A program made the position numbers and the translations under genes. DNA of 64,000 nt from Ursus arctos (lineage: Eukaryota > Chordata > Mammalia > Carnivora > Ursidae), in the NCBI RefSeq assembly GCF_023065955.2, contig NW_026622897.1, positions 6,763,001 to 6,827,000 of the forward strand. Reading direction: 5' to 3'. Of the stretch, positions 21,501 to 33,274 are shown in pieces (the first letter of the stretch is position 1; every line of letters begins with the position of its first letter). The notes under the pieces were generated by a model. It was not told the origin of the DNA, made no database searches, and saw nothing but the letters and a program-made list of their open reading frames with translations.

Positions 21501-23640
21501 TTTTGTGATATATTTCTTAATATCACTTGTGCCAGTAATAACCAAAAGTAATACTTGAATGAAACAAAAGAACAAGTTGGTTTGTGGTCAATGATCCCAT
21601 TTTCTCCCTAACCCTCTTTCATGTGAATCACCCAGGAAACATCAGAGGGACTGTCCATTTCTAGCAGCCCAGATGGGCCATGTGTGGACCATGGGTGAAT
21701 GGTCCATGGGACCCTGCTGTGTCCTGGATTGCTGACTCTAAGCAAAATGGATTCATGGGTATTCATCTGTCTCTAAAAATTGACTGAGCTGTTAGTGATA
21801 GTCGTAAAGCATTCTAGCTTTTATAAATCCATTTTGACCATGGTCAGACCTTCCCAATTATTTTAGGTCTTAGGATTTGCATCTAGAGCTAGAGGGCTTG
21901 GAATTCCTGCAGTGCAAAAGGCCTCAGAAAGAAGCCACTCCTTTCTTTTCCGCATTTTGTTACTCATTCTGGTTTCGGTATGCCACAGGGTCCGTAATTC
22001 TGTCTCATTACCAACAGAAATATCAACGAAAACTCACTGATTGCCCTATGTACACACATGATAGTAAGTCTATGTTAATTATACTAACTGAAAACAGTTC
22101 CTTCCTTGTGACTTTCATGAATTATACAAATTATATATTACTTCATTTTTCTGGTTTTCCAAATAAATTCAACCACGTGCTATACCACTACAGGTAATTA
22201 ATAATGTATTATGTTAATTCCATTAAAGGCATTTCTATTCATTATTCTTGGCCAAGTAATCCAAAGGCCCTAAAGTATTTCATAGTGTATTCTAAAAAGA
22301 GTTCATATTGTTTTCCATTTCAGCGTATGATTTCCCCGTAATCTACCCTTCACCTGTTCTTTTTGACTACTTTCATATTCATTCTCTTCTCTGATCCATG
22401 GTCCATGTTGTACTTTTCTGCTCCTTTTCCACTATTCTCGTGTCTTTGCTGCTGGAGGTTTCAGCTCCTTTCCATTTATCAGCATTCTCGTATTCTTCCT
22501 CCCTGACATCTGCTGCCACTGTTCTCCTTTTGTGTCCCCGGCTTCCCTTCCATGTTCCTCCCTCCCGCACTGTCCTCCGTTCTGCCAGCTTCTTTGTCTT
22601 TTGTGCTGCTGACCAGATGCAGCTCAGGCTTTGAGGAGCCAGCATTCTGGCCACAGCCAAGGATCCAGCAGCTCTTGAAGCTGCGGGCGACTTGTAATAT
22701 TCAAGCAAGAGAGGGAAGCTCAGAGAAAAGGCCCCGCCACAACCTTTTCAGTAAAGTCCATGTTCTAGCCATGGAACAGGGACCAGCTCTATTTAGCGTT
22801 ATTGGCTTGCTTCCTTCAACAAACGGCTCTGTGGTCAGGCTTCCTGAGTGGGGGCTGAAGGTTTTTCCCCTCCCCCTACTGCATTGTGTGTGTTTGTTTA
22901 CCAAGAAAGTCATTCCATGTCTTTGTACTTTATTTTGCGCACCTGCCTGGCTTATTGAATCCCTGCGGGTGGAGGCAATGATTTATTCCCACCTGGTGGC
23001 ACCACCCCAGACAGAGTGTACCGGGAGCCATGGGGGTCCCCGACACAGCAGCGCCAATGTGGTCTCCTGCGGCATTTCCCAAGCAGCCCTCGCCTGTCAA
23101 TCCGCATGGACTTCTGAGCACTGAACGGTTCTCTATCAGATTTTGAAGATGATACAGGGATTTATTAGACATATTCACTGCTTTCCAGGAGGCGGCAATT
23201 TGGGCGGGGTGACAAGACTCGTGCAAACCAAGGAGATAAAGTAAGCAAGTCCACGTGCAAGGACGTGAAGAAGACAGTTTGTAAGAGCAGCTGGGATTGA
23301 GATAAAGGCACAATCAGGGTTGACTGGGAAAAGCAAGGAGAGCCTTTTGCTTTGAATGGGGCAGGGAAGAGGGTAGCTTTAGGTAAGGAGCCCAGGGGGT
23401 CAGGAAGATGCTAGGCTGTGATGGTAACACTTAGCACCCCACAGGTTGGGTGCCCTGGGTATCTGTCTTTGGACCTTTTGCCTCTCTATCTATATTCCTC
23501 CCCAGAGCTTCAGTATTTTCTAATCTAGTGGGCTAATGATTCTCTAAATCCACTCTCCCCAAAATCCACTCTCCCCAAAAGTATTATCCATGTAATTAAA
23601 CGGCACCACCAGTCACCATTTGCTTATGCCGACAATCTGA
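21501..23640. other. Unassigned 2.1 kb, unique-looking
   Basis: No repeat family recognised. Overlapping open frames at 22379-23313 on both strands (up to 190 residues) have no domain I know. A perfect 16-base tandem duplication lies at 23546-23577 and an 8-base hairpin at 21685-21706. Confidence 0.35.
23546..23577. repeat. Two-copy 16-base tandem duplication
   Basis: AAATCCACTCTCCCCA occurs twice head to tail with no difference. Confidence 0.92.
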
Positions 23641-23649
23641 AGTCATTCT

Positions 23650-23952
23650 TTTTTTTTAAATTCCAGTACAGGTAACATACAGTGTTCTACGAATTTCAGG
23701 TGTACAGTATAGTGATTTGGCACTTCTGTACATTATTCAGTGATCATGGTGATGGGTGTACTCTTAATCCTCTTTGACTGTTTCCCCCCTCCCCTCCCCC
23801 CACCTACTCCCTGGTAACCACCAGTGTGTTCTCCTATGTTAAGAAATTGTCTCTCGGTTTGTCTCTTTTTTTTTTTCTTTGTTCATTTGTTTTGTTTCTT
23901 ACATTCCATATCTGAGTGAAATCATATGGTATTTGTCTTTCTCTGACTGTGG
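23650..23952 (-). mobile_element. Carnivore L1 3' end, severely 5'-truncated
   Basis: The left end is poly(T). Then comes the complement of an L1 3' UTR ('TCCAGTACAGGTAACATACA', 'CCTACTCCCTGGTAACCACC') and the last bases of ORF2 ('GAGTGAAATCATATGGTATT'). The duplication AGTCATTCT is at 23641-23649 and 23953-23961, so this is one retrotransposed piece of about 300 bases. Confidence 0.9.
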
Positions 23953-23961
23953 AGTCATTCT

Positions 23962-24732
23962 GATTCTCCTCCTTCCCTTACCCTCATATCTGATTGATGT
24001 GTTGTAACGTTCAGCTCTAAAGCATATCACACATCCTCCCAGTCCCTCCCATGTCCGTTGCTGTTGCCCTAATCCGAGCTGCCATCACCTCTCCGGGAGG
24101 CTATGATAACCCCTCCCTGGTCAGCCTCGCTCCGCCTTCCTCCGCCACCCTGGTCCTTACCCTCACAGCAATCACAGGCATCTTTCTAAGGTGAACATCA
24201 GAGCATTTGCTGTCCGGCTGAAAGTCCCCTGGTGGCTTCGCATTCCAATAGAATAAAATCCAGCTCCTCACCCTGGCCCTGAATGATCTGACCCCTGCCT
24301 CTTTCTCTGACCTTATCTCTCACCACTCAGCTGCCTTCACACTGGCCTCCTTTCAATCCCTCAAACCTCCCCAGCTGAGGGTAACCTCCATCTTTGTGCC
24401 AGCTGTTGCCTCCATCTGGAAAGTCCCCCCCCCCCACCCAGTCTTTGTGGGACTCCATTCTCTGATTAGTCTCTTCAGTTGAAATGTTTCTCGTTGACAA
24501 AAAAAATTTCCCTGGCCATTCTAGCTAAAGAAAATCCTTCTTGCCCTTCGTCACTGTCTATCCAATGGCTACATGTTATTTTTTTCACAGGACTTATCTG
24601 AAATTATACTACATATTTAGTTGCATTCGAGTTTCCTATATGTCACCTGCACTGGGTGTATCCACTGCAATTCCTCCAGTAGTTAAAGGGATGACCGGAA
24701 GTGCCTGATAAATGATTGTTCATGAAAGAAGT
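23962..24732 (+). mobile_element. Long L2 fragment including 3' end
   Basis: Signatures in order include 'AATCACAGGCATCTTTCTAA', 'AATAAAATCCAGCTCCTCAC', 'GGCCCTGAATGATCTGACCC', 'TCACACTGGCCTCCTTTCAA', 'TTTTTTTCACAGGACTTATC' and a terminal 'TGCCTGATAAATGATTGTTC'. These match the last 750 bases of L2. Confidence 0.85.
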
Positions 24733-25017
24733 AGGTGTGGAATGAGGCCCTTCCTGCATGTGGGAGAAATTCCATCTGAAGCCTGGCATGGGGGCAGAAC
24801 CCAGGGACGGGCATGCATCTTGTGTGTAGACACTGGTATTACCTTCTCATCCAAGCAATTGGGGTTTTAGACTTTGGAGAGGCCCTCGTGGAGAAGTAAT
24901 CAAATAAAACCGTATAGCAGCAGCATTTCTACACGTTCAGAGGACACAAGGCAGACGAACACATTGGCAGGTCATTCTTCCCGCCAGTTTGATGGGAAAA
25001 TGGTTAGAGCCTAAAGC

Positions 25018-25228
25018 AGGAGTACCTATCAAATACCTACTATGGCCACATCTTTGCCTACGCACTCTGTACTCATTATCTTATTTTGTTCTCTCAATTA
25101 CACTGGGAAGTAGGTATTAATGTTCCCATTTTGTAGATGAGAAAAATCGAGGCTCAGAGAGCTTACATAATGCTTAAAGTCAAAGAGCTGCTAAGTGGCA
25201 GGAAAAGAATTCGGACACAAGATTGTGT
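25018..25228 (-). mobile_element. MIR
   Basis: 'AATACCTACTATGGCCACAT', 'CCCATTTTGTAGATGAGAAA' and 'GCTGCTAAGTGGCAGGAAAA' follow the complement of MIR. Most of the element is present. Confidence 0.85.
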
Positions 25229-25558
25229 GAGGCTAACACTGGTGCCTCTCCCAGTCTGGGACACTTCCCATGGGAAGACACAGCCCAGTGAAGACTCACG
25301 AGTTGGCTTGTGGGGCCAGTGTCAGTGGAAGACATTCTGGTCACACTGCCCTCTGGGGGAAAGTGGTCACCTGGCAGGAGCGAGGGGCTCTCCTTTAGGG
25401 CTCTGTCACATCGATGGGAAGCAGCAAAGGAGGAGGCTGCGAGATGCTCGCCTAAAGCCTGTCATGTGCGCTTCCCGCACTCCTGTGGACCCACCTTGAA
25501 CTAGCCAGAAGACGTGGCAGAAGTGAGGTTGGAGAGCTACCGCTAGCGGGAATGACTT
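25229..25558. other. Unassigned stretch
   Basis: Plus-strand open frames of 120 and 64 residues overlap here and start within the MIR. No known domain, so not called as genes. Confidence 0.4.
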
Positions 25559-25771
25559 GGGGCGCCTGGGTGGCGCAGTCATTAAGCGTCTGCCTTTGGC
25601 TCAGGGCGTGATCCTGGGGTCCTGGGATCGAGCCCCACATCAGGCTCCTCTGCTGGGAGCCTGCTTCTTCCTCTCCCACTCCCCCTGCTTGTGTTCCCTC
25701 TGTCACTGGCTGTCTCTCTCTCTGTTCTCTGTCAGATAAATAAATAAAATCTTAAAAAAAAAAAAAAAAAA
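25559..25771 (+). mobile_element. Bear-type SINEC
   Basis: Head GGGGCGCCTGGGTGGCGCAG and body near consensus, with a CAGATAAATAAATAAAATC tail and A18. The flanks 'aatgactt' and 'aggactcg' are only weakly alike, so the duplication is unclear. Confidence 0.94.
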
Positions 25772-26189
25772 GGACTCGAAGAGTTGTATGAAGTTCATCT
25801 TTGCCTGTGTCACCCCAGACACTGTGGTCCTGACTCCTCATCTGATGTCTGGCCCTGTTAGACCCTCTCCTGTCATCATGGGTCTTTCTTTTGTAGCACT
25901 TAGCACAGTTACAACTTTTCATGTGACGTGGCATTTCACATAGTTAAGGACATTATCTATTTTACACCCATCATGATATGATCATGTATCATATCACGTC
26001 AAAAGGTGCCTAATGTGTGGTAGCTCTCAGTACAGTGGTGCTAAGTTTGATCACTCGGTTGAGGTACTGACAGCCAGATCTTTCCATTGTAAGGTGCATT
26101 TCTCTTTGTGCCATTAGCTTGAATGAATGAAGGAATCAATCAATCGGTCAATCAATATCAATCAAATCTGTGGTGTGATATTTTGGCAG
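25772..26189. other. Unassigned stretch with small palindrome
   Basis: TGATATGAT and its complement ATCATATCA (25974-25996, 5-base loop) form a 9-bp hairpin. A TCAA/TGAA-rich patch lies at about 26120-26165. No gene or repeat family seen. Confidence 0.45.
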
Positions 26190-26366
26190 CAGTGGCTTGT
26201 AACCTGGGCTGCCCATTAGAAATCACCTGGGAACTTCTAAGTATTTTGATGCCCAAAACCCATTCTAGACCAATGTTATCAGAATCTCCAGTGGTTGGAT
26301 AAAGGTGTCACCGTTTTCAAAATCCCTCGATGATTGCAGGGAGCAGCGAACTTTGAGAATCGCTGA
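26190..26366 (+). mobile_element. MER5A (hAT-Charlie DNA transposon)
   Basis: It begins CAGTGGCTTGTAACCTGGGC, continues 'CCCATTAGAAATCACCTGGG' and 'TCAGAATCTCCAGTGG', and ends GAGAATCGCTG. The terminal inverted repeat is CAGTGG inward from the left and its diverged complement at the right. The length of about 177 bases fits this non-autonomous family. Confidence 0.85.
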
Positions 26367-26665
26367 TCTCTCTTGATCCTTACCTTAATATAATTCCTTC
26401 TCTCTGTATTTTTTTAAAAGTTTTTCCTAATCAATTGGCTATTCTAAATTACATCTGTACTGAAAAGGCAGGATAAATACTTAATTCTTTTGTCATATAC
26501 CTTACTTTCGGAAACTCACATGGTGACGTTACTCAGATGTCAAAAAGGATAATGTGGGGGCTATCAGGATTCCGAGATTCTCAAATCCTCATTCAAAGAT
26601 CATCTCATTTAATCCCTGCTGTTGCTGCTGTGTGACTCTGTGCTGCTGATTGTCTTTTTGGTCCC

Positions 26666-27113
26666 TGTGTTAGTTCCCTATGGCCACTGTGACAAATTAA
26701 CACAAACTGGGTGGCTTACAAAATCTGAAATTTAATTTTTCTGGTTCTGGAGGGCAGAAGTCCAAAGTCAGCCTCAGTGGGTGGAGATCAAGGTGTTAGT
26801 GGGGCCATGCTTCGTCCGGGCTCTAGGGGAGAATCTGGTCCTGGCATCTTCCGGCTTCTGGTGGCTGCTGGCATTCTGTGGCTCATGGCCACATCGTACT
26901 GCTTCCACGGCCACATTCACTCTTCCTCTTCTGTGTGTGCGTCAAATCTCCCCCTGCCTCCCTCTTACACAGACACACTTATTTGCATTTAGGGTGAATC
27001 CAGGATAATCTCTTTCTTGTGCACACGCACTCCTGCTCTCGCTCTCTCACTCTCACTCTCTCTCTATGTATATGATGGATATCTTTTGAGAAGTCAGTTT
27101 TCAACCTACCACA
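26666..27113 (-). mobile_element. MaLR/MLT1-like LTR
   Basis: The plus strand begins TGTGTTAGTTCCCTATGGCC and ends TTCAACCTACCACA, so both ends have the TG...CA form. Inside are 'CTGGAGGGCAGAAGTCCAAA' and 'GTGAATCCAGGATAATCTC', which I associate with an ancient ERVL-MaLR LTR in reverse. A CT-rich run (about 27035-27066) has expanded near the right end. Confidence 0.7.
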
Positions 27114-27247
27114 GCTTTCAGGAGAAGACAGGCCATATGGGCAGTCGGTCAAGGTGTGGTTATTCTATTCTTCATTCTTTCTCTCCCTCCAAGTCTTCTT
27201 AATATTACCTCTGCTCTTATATCCCACCAGAGATTGATCTCTTTCCA

Positions 27248-27250
<3 letters not shown>

Positions 27251-27292
<42 letters not shown>

Positions 27293-27299
27293 GATAGAT
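27251..27299. repeat. (GATA)n microsatellite
   Basis: Ten uninterrupted GATA units followed by GA-GATA-GATG. The length and purity suggest it varies between individuals. Confidence 0.97.
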
Positions 27300-28264
27300 G
27301 TATATGGACTCAAAGGTGCATGCTGGTCCTCAGTTCTGCCCTGTCCACCTAGCCAGCATCTATCAGAATAATGTACAGAATGCCTGTCTCCTTACATATA
27401 TTAGCAACTCAGTTTCCTCAGCTTCTCTCCTTCCACATCTCTGCTACTTTGACTCTCTAAAAATGATTTTTGTTTCCACTGAGGCTTGCTGTTCACAGAC
27501 TTCTGTCTCTGTCTCTTATCTATGTTATTTTCTATTTCTCATCTTCACAATAGTTAAGCCTTTTTCTCTTCCTTTCTGCCTGGGAAATATTTGCTCGAGT
27601 TAATCTCAGAATACCTCTTCCTCATAGCTCCCATTGCTCCTTGATGAAGATAGGCAACACTAGACTTGAACAGAAACAAGAAGGTGATTCCCAGAGAGTA
27701 CCCCCCTCCTGATTCTAGACCTGCGTTTTTGTCTGCAGGACAGGTTAACTTTGCCTTTCCAGAAGTTGGCTAGGCTCATCAGATCTCACTGGTTCCACCC
27801 TCCTCCTCCCTACTTGAGTTCTCAAATGGCTCTATTTAACATCAATATTTCTTTCTGTGTTCGTGGCAGGTGGTAATTCATCTGTAAATGTTCATTTGGC
27901 CTTGAATGTCTTTCACAGAGGCACCTGCCAGCATGCCAAAAAATAATTCTATCCTTATGCTAGGCAGCCTTTCCAAGAAACTTCACACCAGGTTTTTGAA
28001 AAAAATCCCCAGCTTTCCAGTCTCCCAGGGAGGTAGATGAGTGTCCTCGCATTTTATAGGGGAACAAGATAAGACTTGATATTTAGTAGCAATCCAGGTA
28101 CTAAATTACAGGAACATTTTGTTGTTGTTGTTCTGTTCATTTGTAATAGTTCAAACCATTCCTTTCAGGTCATATGAAGCCTATTTTTTATTAACTCCTT
28201 TGTATTAAGCCAATATGACTACCATGGGATTCTCTGCTGTTGGACCGCAATTATTTAGAAAACT
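27300..28264. other. Unassigned stretch of about 1 kb
   Basis: Pyrimidine-rich on the left half. A 101-residue plus-strand frame (27298-27603) is low-complexity and has no known domain. A GTT run lies near 28121. Confidence 0.4.
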
Positions 28265-28277
28265 TAAAAAAAATGGA

Positions 28278-28452
28278 GGCACCTAGGTGTCTCAGTTGGT
28301 TAAGTGTCTGCCTTCGGCTCAGGTTATAATCCTGGAGCCCTGGGATTGAGCCCCATGTCAGAGTCCCTCCTTAGCGGACTATCTGCCCCTCCCCCCACTC
28401 ATGCTTGCTCTGTTTCTGTCTCAAATAAATAAAATCTTTAAAAAAAGAAAAG
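28278..28452 (+). mobile_element. SINEC copy, intermediate age
   Basis: Head GGCACCTAGGTGTCTCAGTT, then 'CTTCGGCTCAGGTTATAATC' and a CAAATAAATAAAATC tail. The 13-base duplication TAAAAAAAATGGA is at 28265-28277 and 28453-28465. The body is shorter than in young copies. Confidence 0.93.
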
Positions 28453-28465
28453 TAAAAAAAATGGA

Positions 28466-28992
28466 ATATATAGATAATTAAATTTTCTGGTGACTCAAAA
28501 GAAAACTATTTTTATTCCTAATGTTTATTATTAAATATCTCTCCAAAATGTAAGTCTACTTTCCAGTCTCAATAAGCAGGGATCATCATTTTTTCCATTT
28601 CTACGTGTCTACATGGACCTTACACGATATTATGAAATGAATATTCTGACAAGTGAACTATAACTGGAGTGAAAGTTCTTAATTGGCAGTTTATGATTGA
28701 GCTTCACAGTTTATGAACTGTCTTAAATTATATACAAAATATTGCACATTTTTCTGTGGGATAATTGGCTATAACTTTCATCAAATTTTCAAAGGTGCTA
28801 TAATGAAAATAGACCACTTCTTTAGAATATGCAATGTATGTAGAGCATGATACTATTTATATAAATTTTTAACACTGCAAAAAAAAAACCTACTCAACTA
28901 CATAATTCTTGTTCATGGATCTATATAAATGTGGTAAAATATAAATCCTGCTTAGGGTTGATAAACACCAAATTCAGAATCATACTTACTTC
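28466..28992. other. Unassigned AT-rich stretch
   Basis: No repeat family or exon recognised. Confidence 0.4.
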
Positions 28993-29360
28993 TGTGTCTT
29001 ACTCTGCTCACACTGCTACAGCAAAATGCCGTAACTGGGTGGATTAAACAACAGAAAGTTCTCACAGTTGTTTTCTCACAGTTCTGGAAGCTTAGTCCAA
29101 GATTAATGTTCTGGCTGGTGAGGACCTCCTTCCTGGTTTGCAGATGGCCACCTCCTCACTGTCCTCACATGGCAAGGGGAGAGCTCTGGTATCTCTTCCT
29201 CTCCTGTGAAGACACCAGCCCTGGACTGGGTTAGAGCTCCACTCTAAAGACCTCATTTGACTTTAGTACCTCCTTTTAGGCCCTGTCTCAAAACACAATC
29301 ACATTGGGAGGTAGGGCTTCAACATAGGCCTTTTGATAGCACACAATTCTGTCCATAGCA
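28993..29360 (-). mobile_element. MaLR/MLT1-like LTR
   Basis: Plus-strand ends are TGTGTCTTACTCTGCTCACA and TCTGTCCATAGCA. Inside are 'TTTTCTCACAGTTCTGGAAG' and 'TGTCCTCACATGGCAAGGGG', which match the common reversed MLT1-type LTR pattern. The subfamily is uncertain and differs from the copy at 26666-27113. Confidence 0.72.
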
Positions 29361-29577
29361 CTCTGGGAAGGGGGGATGACAAGGGAATCAACTGGAGGCT
29401 ACATAGAGAGTTATGACTCGATGTGCAATGTTTTTTCTTTAAAAAAATAAAACTGAAACAAGTGTGGCAAAATGTTGAGATCTGACTCACAGGTAGGGGA
29501 AATGTGAGTCTCTATACTGAAAAAAAAAAGAAAGAAAAGAAAAAGAAAAGTAAACAAAAACTTACTTAAATTTCTCC

Positions 29578-29702
29578 AGAATGTTAGCTCCATATCGGCA
29601 GGGATTTTATTTGTTCTGTTCCCTGCTATATCGTCATTACTTAGAACAGTGCCCAGTCCAGAACTGGTACTCAATAAATATCTGTTGAATTGAGTGAAAG
29701 GA
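29578..29702 (+). mobile_element. L2 3' end
   Basis: 'TTAGCTCCATATCGGCAGGG', 'GAACAGTGCCCAGTCCAGAA' and 'CTCAATAAATATCTGTTGAA' are diagnostic of the L2 3' terminus. A short A/AG-rich run (29520-29553) lies just upstream. Confidence 0.85.
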
Positions 29703-30469
29703 AATGAATAGAAAATTAACTTTTATCTTTACTGAGCCTAAAATATTCAACAACCTAAAACCTTTATGTTGTGCTCACTTTCTAGAATTTCTTTACATAG
29801 GTGAATATTATAAATGACATTAACATTACTGGAAATAAGGTCCTAAGTGTGAAAATGATAATAATAGTGAACCTGGGTATGAGACACAGTGTCTTACCTA
29901 TTGTAGAACTGATGAGAGTTAGAAAAGGTTTTGGTTAAATCTGACTTTTTTTTTAATGATTCTTGCCAATTGCATTCACTTCTAAGGGAAGATGACTTCC
30001 CAACAGCCCTGCTAAGGAACAGCAGCCGTGTTTTCTAATAGAACCTTATGGCTCGCTGACTGTCACTGGTTGTATCAGGATGGGTAGCTAATCTTAGGCT
30101 CCCTCTTCTATTGAGTGGCCAACAGTCAAGCACTGGGTGAACTATTCCAAAAAGATGAACTGTGCTGATCAGATTCCTTTCAGGTATAAGAAATTACATG
30201 GAAACTGACAGGCTGAGCAATTGACCGCAGGGGTAGAAACCAAAACCTAAGAACCGTCAGAAGGTAGAGAGAGGTGGGACCCTCACAGTGCACCAGGCAA
30301 AGGTCAAAGTTCTAAGACAATGGCAAATTCAGGGGACTGAGAAGAAGGCAATTGGTAGAGAAGAGAGAAGAGAACATACCTTCAGAAAAAAAAAAAAACT
30401 GTTGAGAGAAGGAAGGACAGATGAAGTCTGAGGGCATTTCTTAATGCCTGAGGCTGCCCAACTAAAAAT
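29703..30469. other. Unassigned stretch
   Basis: No repeat family recognised. Contains an A12 run near 30387. Confidence 0.4.
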
Positions 30470-30560
30470 CATCCAGTCAACTTCCTTACTTTATAAGTGA
30501 GAAAACTGGTGAGTTTGGTAACTTACCCAAGGTCAACAGTGACAGGGAAAGGACACTTCA
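30470..30560 (-). mobile_element. MIR-like fragment
   Basis: 'TTACTTTATAAGTGAGAAAA' followed by 'TAACTTACCCAAGGTCAACA' resembles the complement of the MIR core. Confidence 0.6.
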
Positions 30561-31440
30561 GTGTCCTTACCTTCCTCCAGTGCTTCTCTAACCTTTTCTA
30601 ATCCGATGGCAAGCAGGGATAAATAACTCCCAGGGGCTGAAGGCACAATATAAAGCAGGTTACCTTAAGTGTGAAATTCCTCTGTTTTTAACAATAAGAG
30701 GCAGTGTTGCAGTCTGTTCTGTGGTGTCTCTGTTTTAACATACAGGATGTTTCAGTGCATGATCTGTGACTATCCCGTTTGACCCTGTGCTTGTGTGCTC
30801 TGCCCAGCCCACTGCCTATCCTACCCATTCGAGGAGATTTCTCCATCTCAGTCCCCACTCTCTGCATTCCCAGAGCACATGTGGCAGGTTCGGATGAATT
30901 TCTGTGAATGGCAAACTCTCTCTGAGCAGGTAATAGATATTCATCTGGATCAGGCCAGAGTGATGGACTTCGGGAGAACTTTGCATCCTCACCTATCACT
31001 GGCCGCTAGGAGACCTGAAAGCCCCCAAACTTCCTGTATCACCCTTGAAAGGCTTGTTTCAGCAGCTTGGTCAGTCATTCCATATGCTGTGAGAAGGTCA
31101 GTGTCTTCCTCAAGGTTTCCCAGAGGTGTGTATGTTTTCACTGACACCTTTCACCTTAGTGGGCTCTCCCCGCTGAACGCTCCATCTTGCTGGTACACCC
31201 CCATCCCCCCGCCCCCAGCATAGCCACGGTGCTGCAATGTTCACAGAACAGCTTACGCCCGAGCACTAGACGCTGGTTCTCCAGTGCTCCTGGATCACCT
31301 CTGGGTCTTGTTTGTGCCATCTCCCTGCTGTTCTCACTTGCTCCCCGGGGCCCCGGCCCCTTTGTTGAGAGCTGCCTGTGCAAACTTTATATTCCTCCCA
31401 CTTTCTTCAGCAGGAGCCACTCAGACCGCTTTTGCTTCCT
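30561..31440. other. Unassigned stretch of about 0.9 kb
   Basis: Overlapping open frames on both strands (142, 103, 170 and 75 residues) occur with no recognised domain. The longest (170 residues) runs into a SINE. CpG-poor, with no promoter-like feature. Confidence 0.35.
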
Positions 31441-32240
31441 TTCATTCCCTTTCACGGACATCCGTGTCCAACATGGACCCAAGCATAGGGAAGTTTGCAG
31501 TGTTTTAAACAGGTGGTTCATGGGGCGCCTGGGTGGCGCAGCGGTTAAGCGTCTCCCTTCGGCTCAGGGTGTGATCCCGGCGTTGTGGGATCGAGCCCCA
31601 CATCAGGCTCCACTGCTGGAAGCCTGCTTCTTCCTCTCCCACTCCCCCTGCTTGTGTTCCCTCTCTCGCTGCCTGTCTCTATCTCTGTCAAATAAATAAA
31701 TAAAATCTTTAAAAAAAAATAAAATAAAAAAATAAGCAGGTGGTTCAGGGTAGGTCTCATTGGAACTGTAAGATTTCAGCAAAGACTTGAAGGTAATGGG
31801 GCAGCTGGCCACAGGTTTTCTGGAGGAAGAAGCTTCCCAGAAGGAGGAGCAAAAGTGCTCCAGCAGGAGAAGACCTGGTATGTGCACAGAGCAGTGAGCA
31901 AGGAGGAAGAAGGAGCAGGGGGGATGGGCATGGAAATGGGGGGGGGCGCTGATCTGCATTGCACCGAAGTTTGTACCATATTCTATGGACTCTGGCTTTT
32001 ACTCTGAGTGAAACAGAGTCATTTTTGAGTTTTGAGCCAGAGAAGTGATATGATCTGATTGTGGTTTTCGAAGGCCTCTGCCTGAACAGGCTAGGAGGGT
32101 ATCTGGGGTGGGGGGCAGCTGGCCCCGGATGCCAGAGACCAAACAGAGGAAGCAGGCTATTCCAGGCAGGGCAGCCTGGTAAGGGGAATTAGAGCCACGA
32201 GTAGGACAGAAGGGTGTCTGGGGGAGGGGAGTAATCCACA
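31441..32240 (+). mobile_element. L2, first half of a split element
   Basis: After the SINE, 'TTTCAGCAAAGACTTGAAGG', 'TTTTGAGCCAGAGAAGTGAT' and 'ATGATCTGATTGTGGTTTTC' match L2 in order. The sequence before the SINE (from about 31441) is probably part of it too. L2 resumes at 33275 with the next expected segment, so a roughly 1 kb element was inserted into it. Confidence 0.75.
31521..31736 (+). mobile_element. Bear-type young SINEC
   Basis: Head GGGGCGCCTGGGTGGCGCAG and consensus-like body. The tail has grown into A9-TAAAATAAAAAAATAAG. The 11-base duplication CAGGTGGTTCA is at 31510-31520 and 31737-31747. It lies within L2. Confidence 0.96.
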
Positions 32241-33265
32241 AAAAATAATCAGAATTTTTTGGAAAACTGCCTAGTTCCAAGGGCCAGAGAGGGAAAGTAT
32301 TAGGTGAGCCTGGAGCATCTTGTGCCAAAAAACAGGAGAACGTTTAAAAAAAAAAGATGGTGGGCACATGGCAAAAAGATATAGAAGCCAGCTGGAAAGA
32401 GTTCTCACTAACAAAATTAGGGACAATTTGAGCATTAAAATAAGTGGTGTTGGCAATATGTAAAACAGGGATGAAATAGTAGAATAAATAAAATGTAAAA
32501 TTTTTTAAAGTTAAAAATTAAATACACTTGGGAATGGAGTCCATACTGATACAAAAAAAATAAATCTTAAGAGTGATAAAGAATGGAATATTTACATAGT
32601 TTCTAAGTACCCCCGTGCAAAATACCATTAACTACAAAGGACACAGCGGGAACTTCCTGGTGGAGAAGTCTGGCAGATGCTGAGCGATCAAGCTGAGCCT
32701 CCTTGGTAATAGAACAAATTGAAGTTACGCCCCACCTGGTAGGATGCAGTGAGAACAACACAGCTCACTTCTGTAATATTCCTGCAAAGCTGCATAATTT
32801 CAATCTATGAGGAAACATGAGACAGACCCATATTGGGAAACATTTTACAAAATAGCTGGTCTGTGATCTTCAAAAATATCAACGTCTTGAGAGTCAAGGA
32901 AGTCCTGGGGAAATGTTCCAAACTAAACTTGTCTAAAGAGACACGACAACTAAGTGCAATTCAGGGTATAAAACTGGATCCTTCTGCTATAAAAGGTGTT
33001 ATTGGGACCAAACTGGTGATACTTAAATGTGGTCTGAGGATTAAGTAATGGAGACATGTCATTGTTAATTTCCTGATTTTCGTGGCTGCATTGTTGTTAC
33101 TTAGGATGATGTCCTTGTTTGCAGAAGATACACACTAAGGTATGGGGCGCGAGTGATAAGGCATCAGGTCAGTAATTTATTCTCAGATGGTTCAGGAAAA
33201 ATGAGTTCTTTGTACTGAACTTGTACCTTTTCTATAACTCTGATCATTTCAAACTAAAATCATAA
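32241..33265 (+). mobile_element. Ancient L1-like element inserted in L2
   Basis: The 3' part reads 'TTAATTTCCTGATTTTCGTG', 'AGATACACACTAAGGTATGG', 'CTCAGATGGTTCAGGAAAAA', then 'GAGTTCTTTGTACTGAACTT' and an A-rich end. I associate this with the 3' end of very old L1 (L1ME-like) elements. The same 3' pattern recurs at 42745-43110. The 5' limit is approximate. Flanking L2 halves show it arrived later than the L2. Confidence 0.55.
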
Positions 33266-33274
33266 TAATAAAAG

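Noticed and set aside
21685..21706. TGGACCAT / ATGGTCCA 8-base hairpin
   Set aside because: This length of inverted repeat is expected by chance in 64 kb.
22552..23124. 190-residue plus-strand open frame
   Set aside because: No known motif. It overlaps other long frames on both strands at 22379-23313, which fits base composition rather than coding.
25557..25739. Small frames with 'LGGAVIKRLPLAQGVILGSW'-like proteins, recurring at 25557, 31187, 37085, 38998 and 62229
   Set aside because: All are plus-strand translations of SINEC copies, not a gene family.
27251..27299. Regularly repeated units suggesting a CRISPR-like array
   Set aside because: It is a tetranucleotide microsatellite without spacers, in a mammalian genome.
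31187..31699. 170-residue plus-strand open frame
   Set aside because: Its C-terminal third is translated SINE sequence (GRLGGAAVKRLPSAQG), the same translation seen in SINEs elsewhere. The rest has no known domain.
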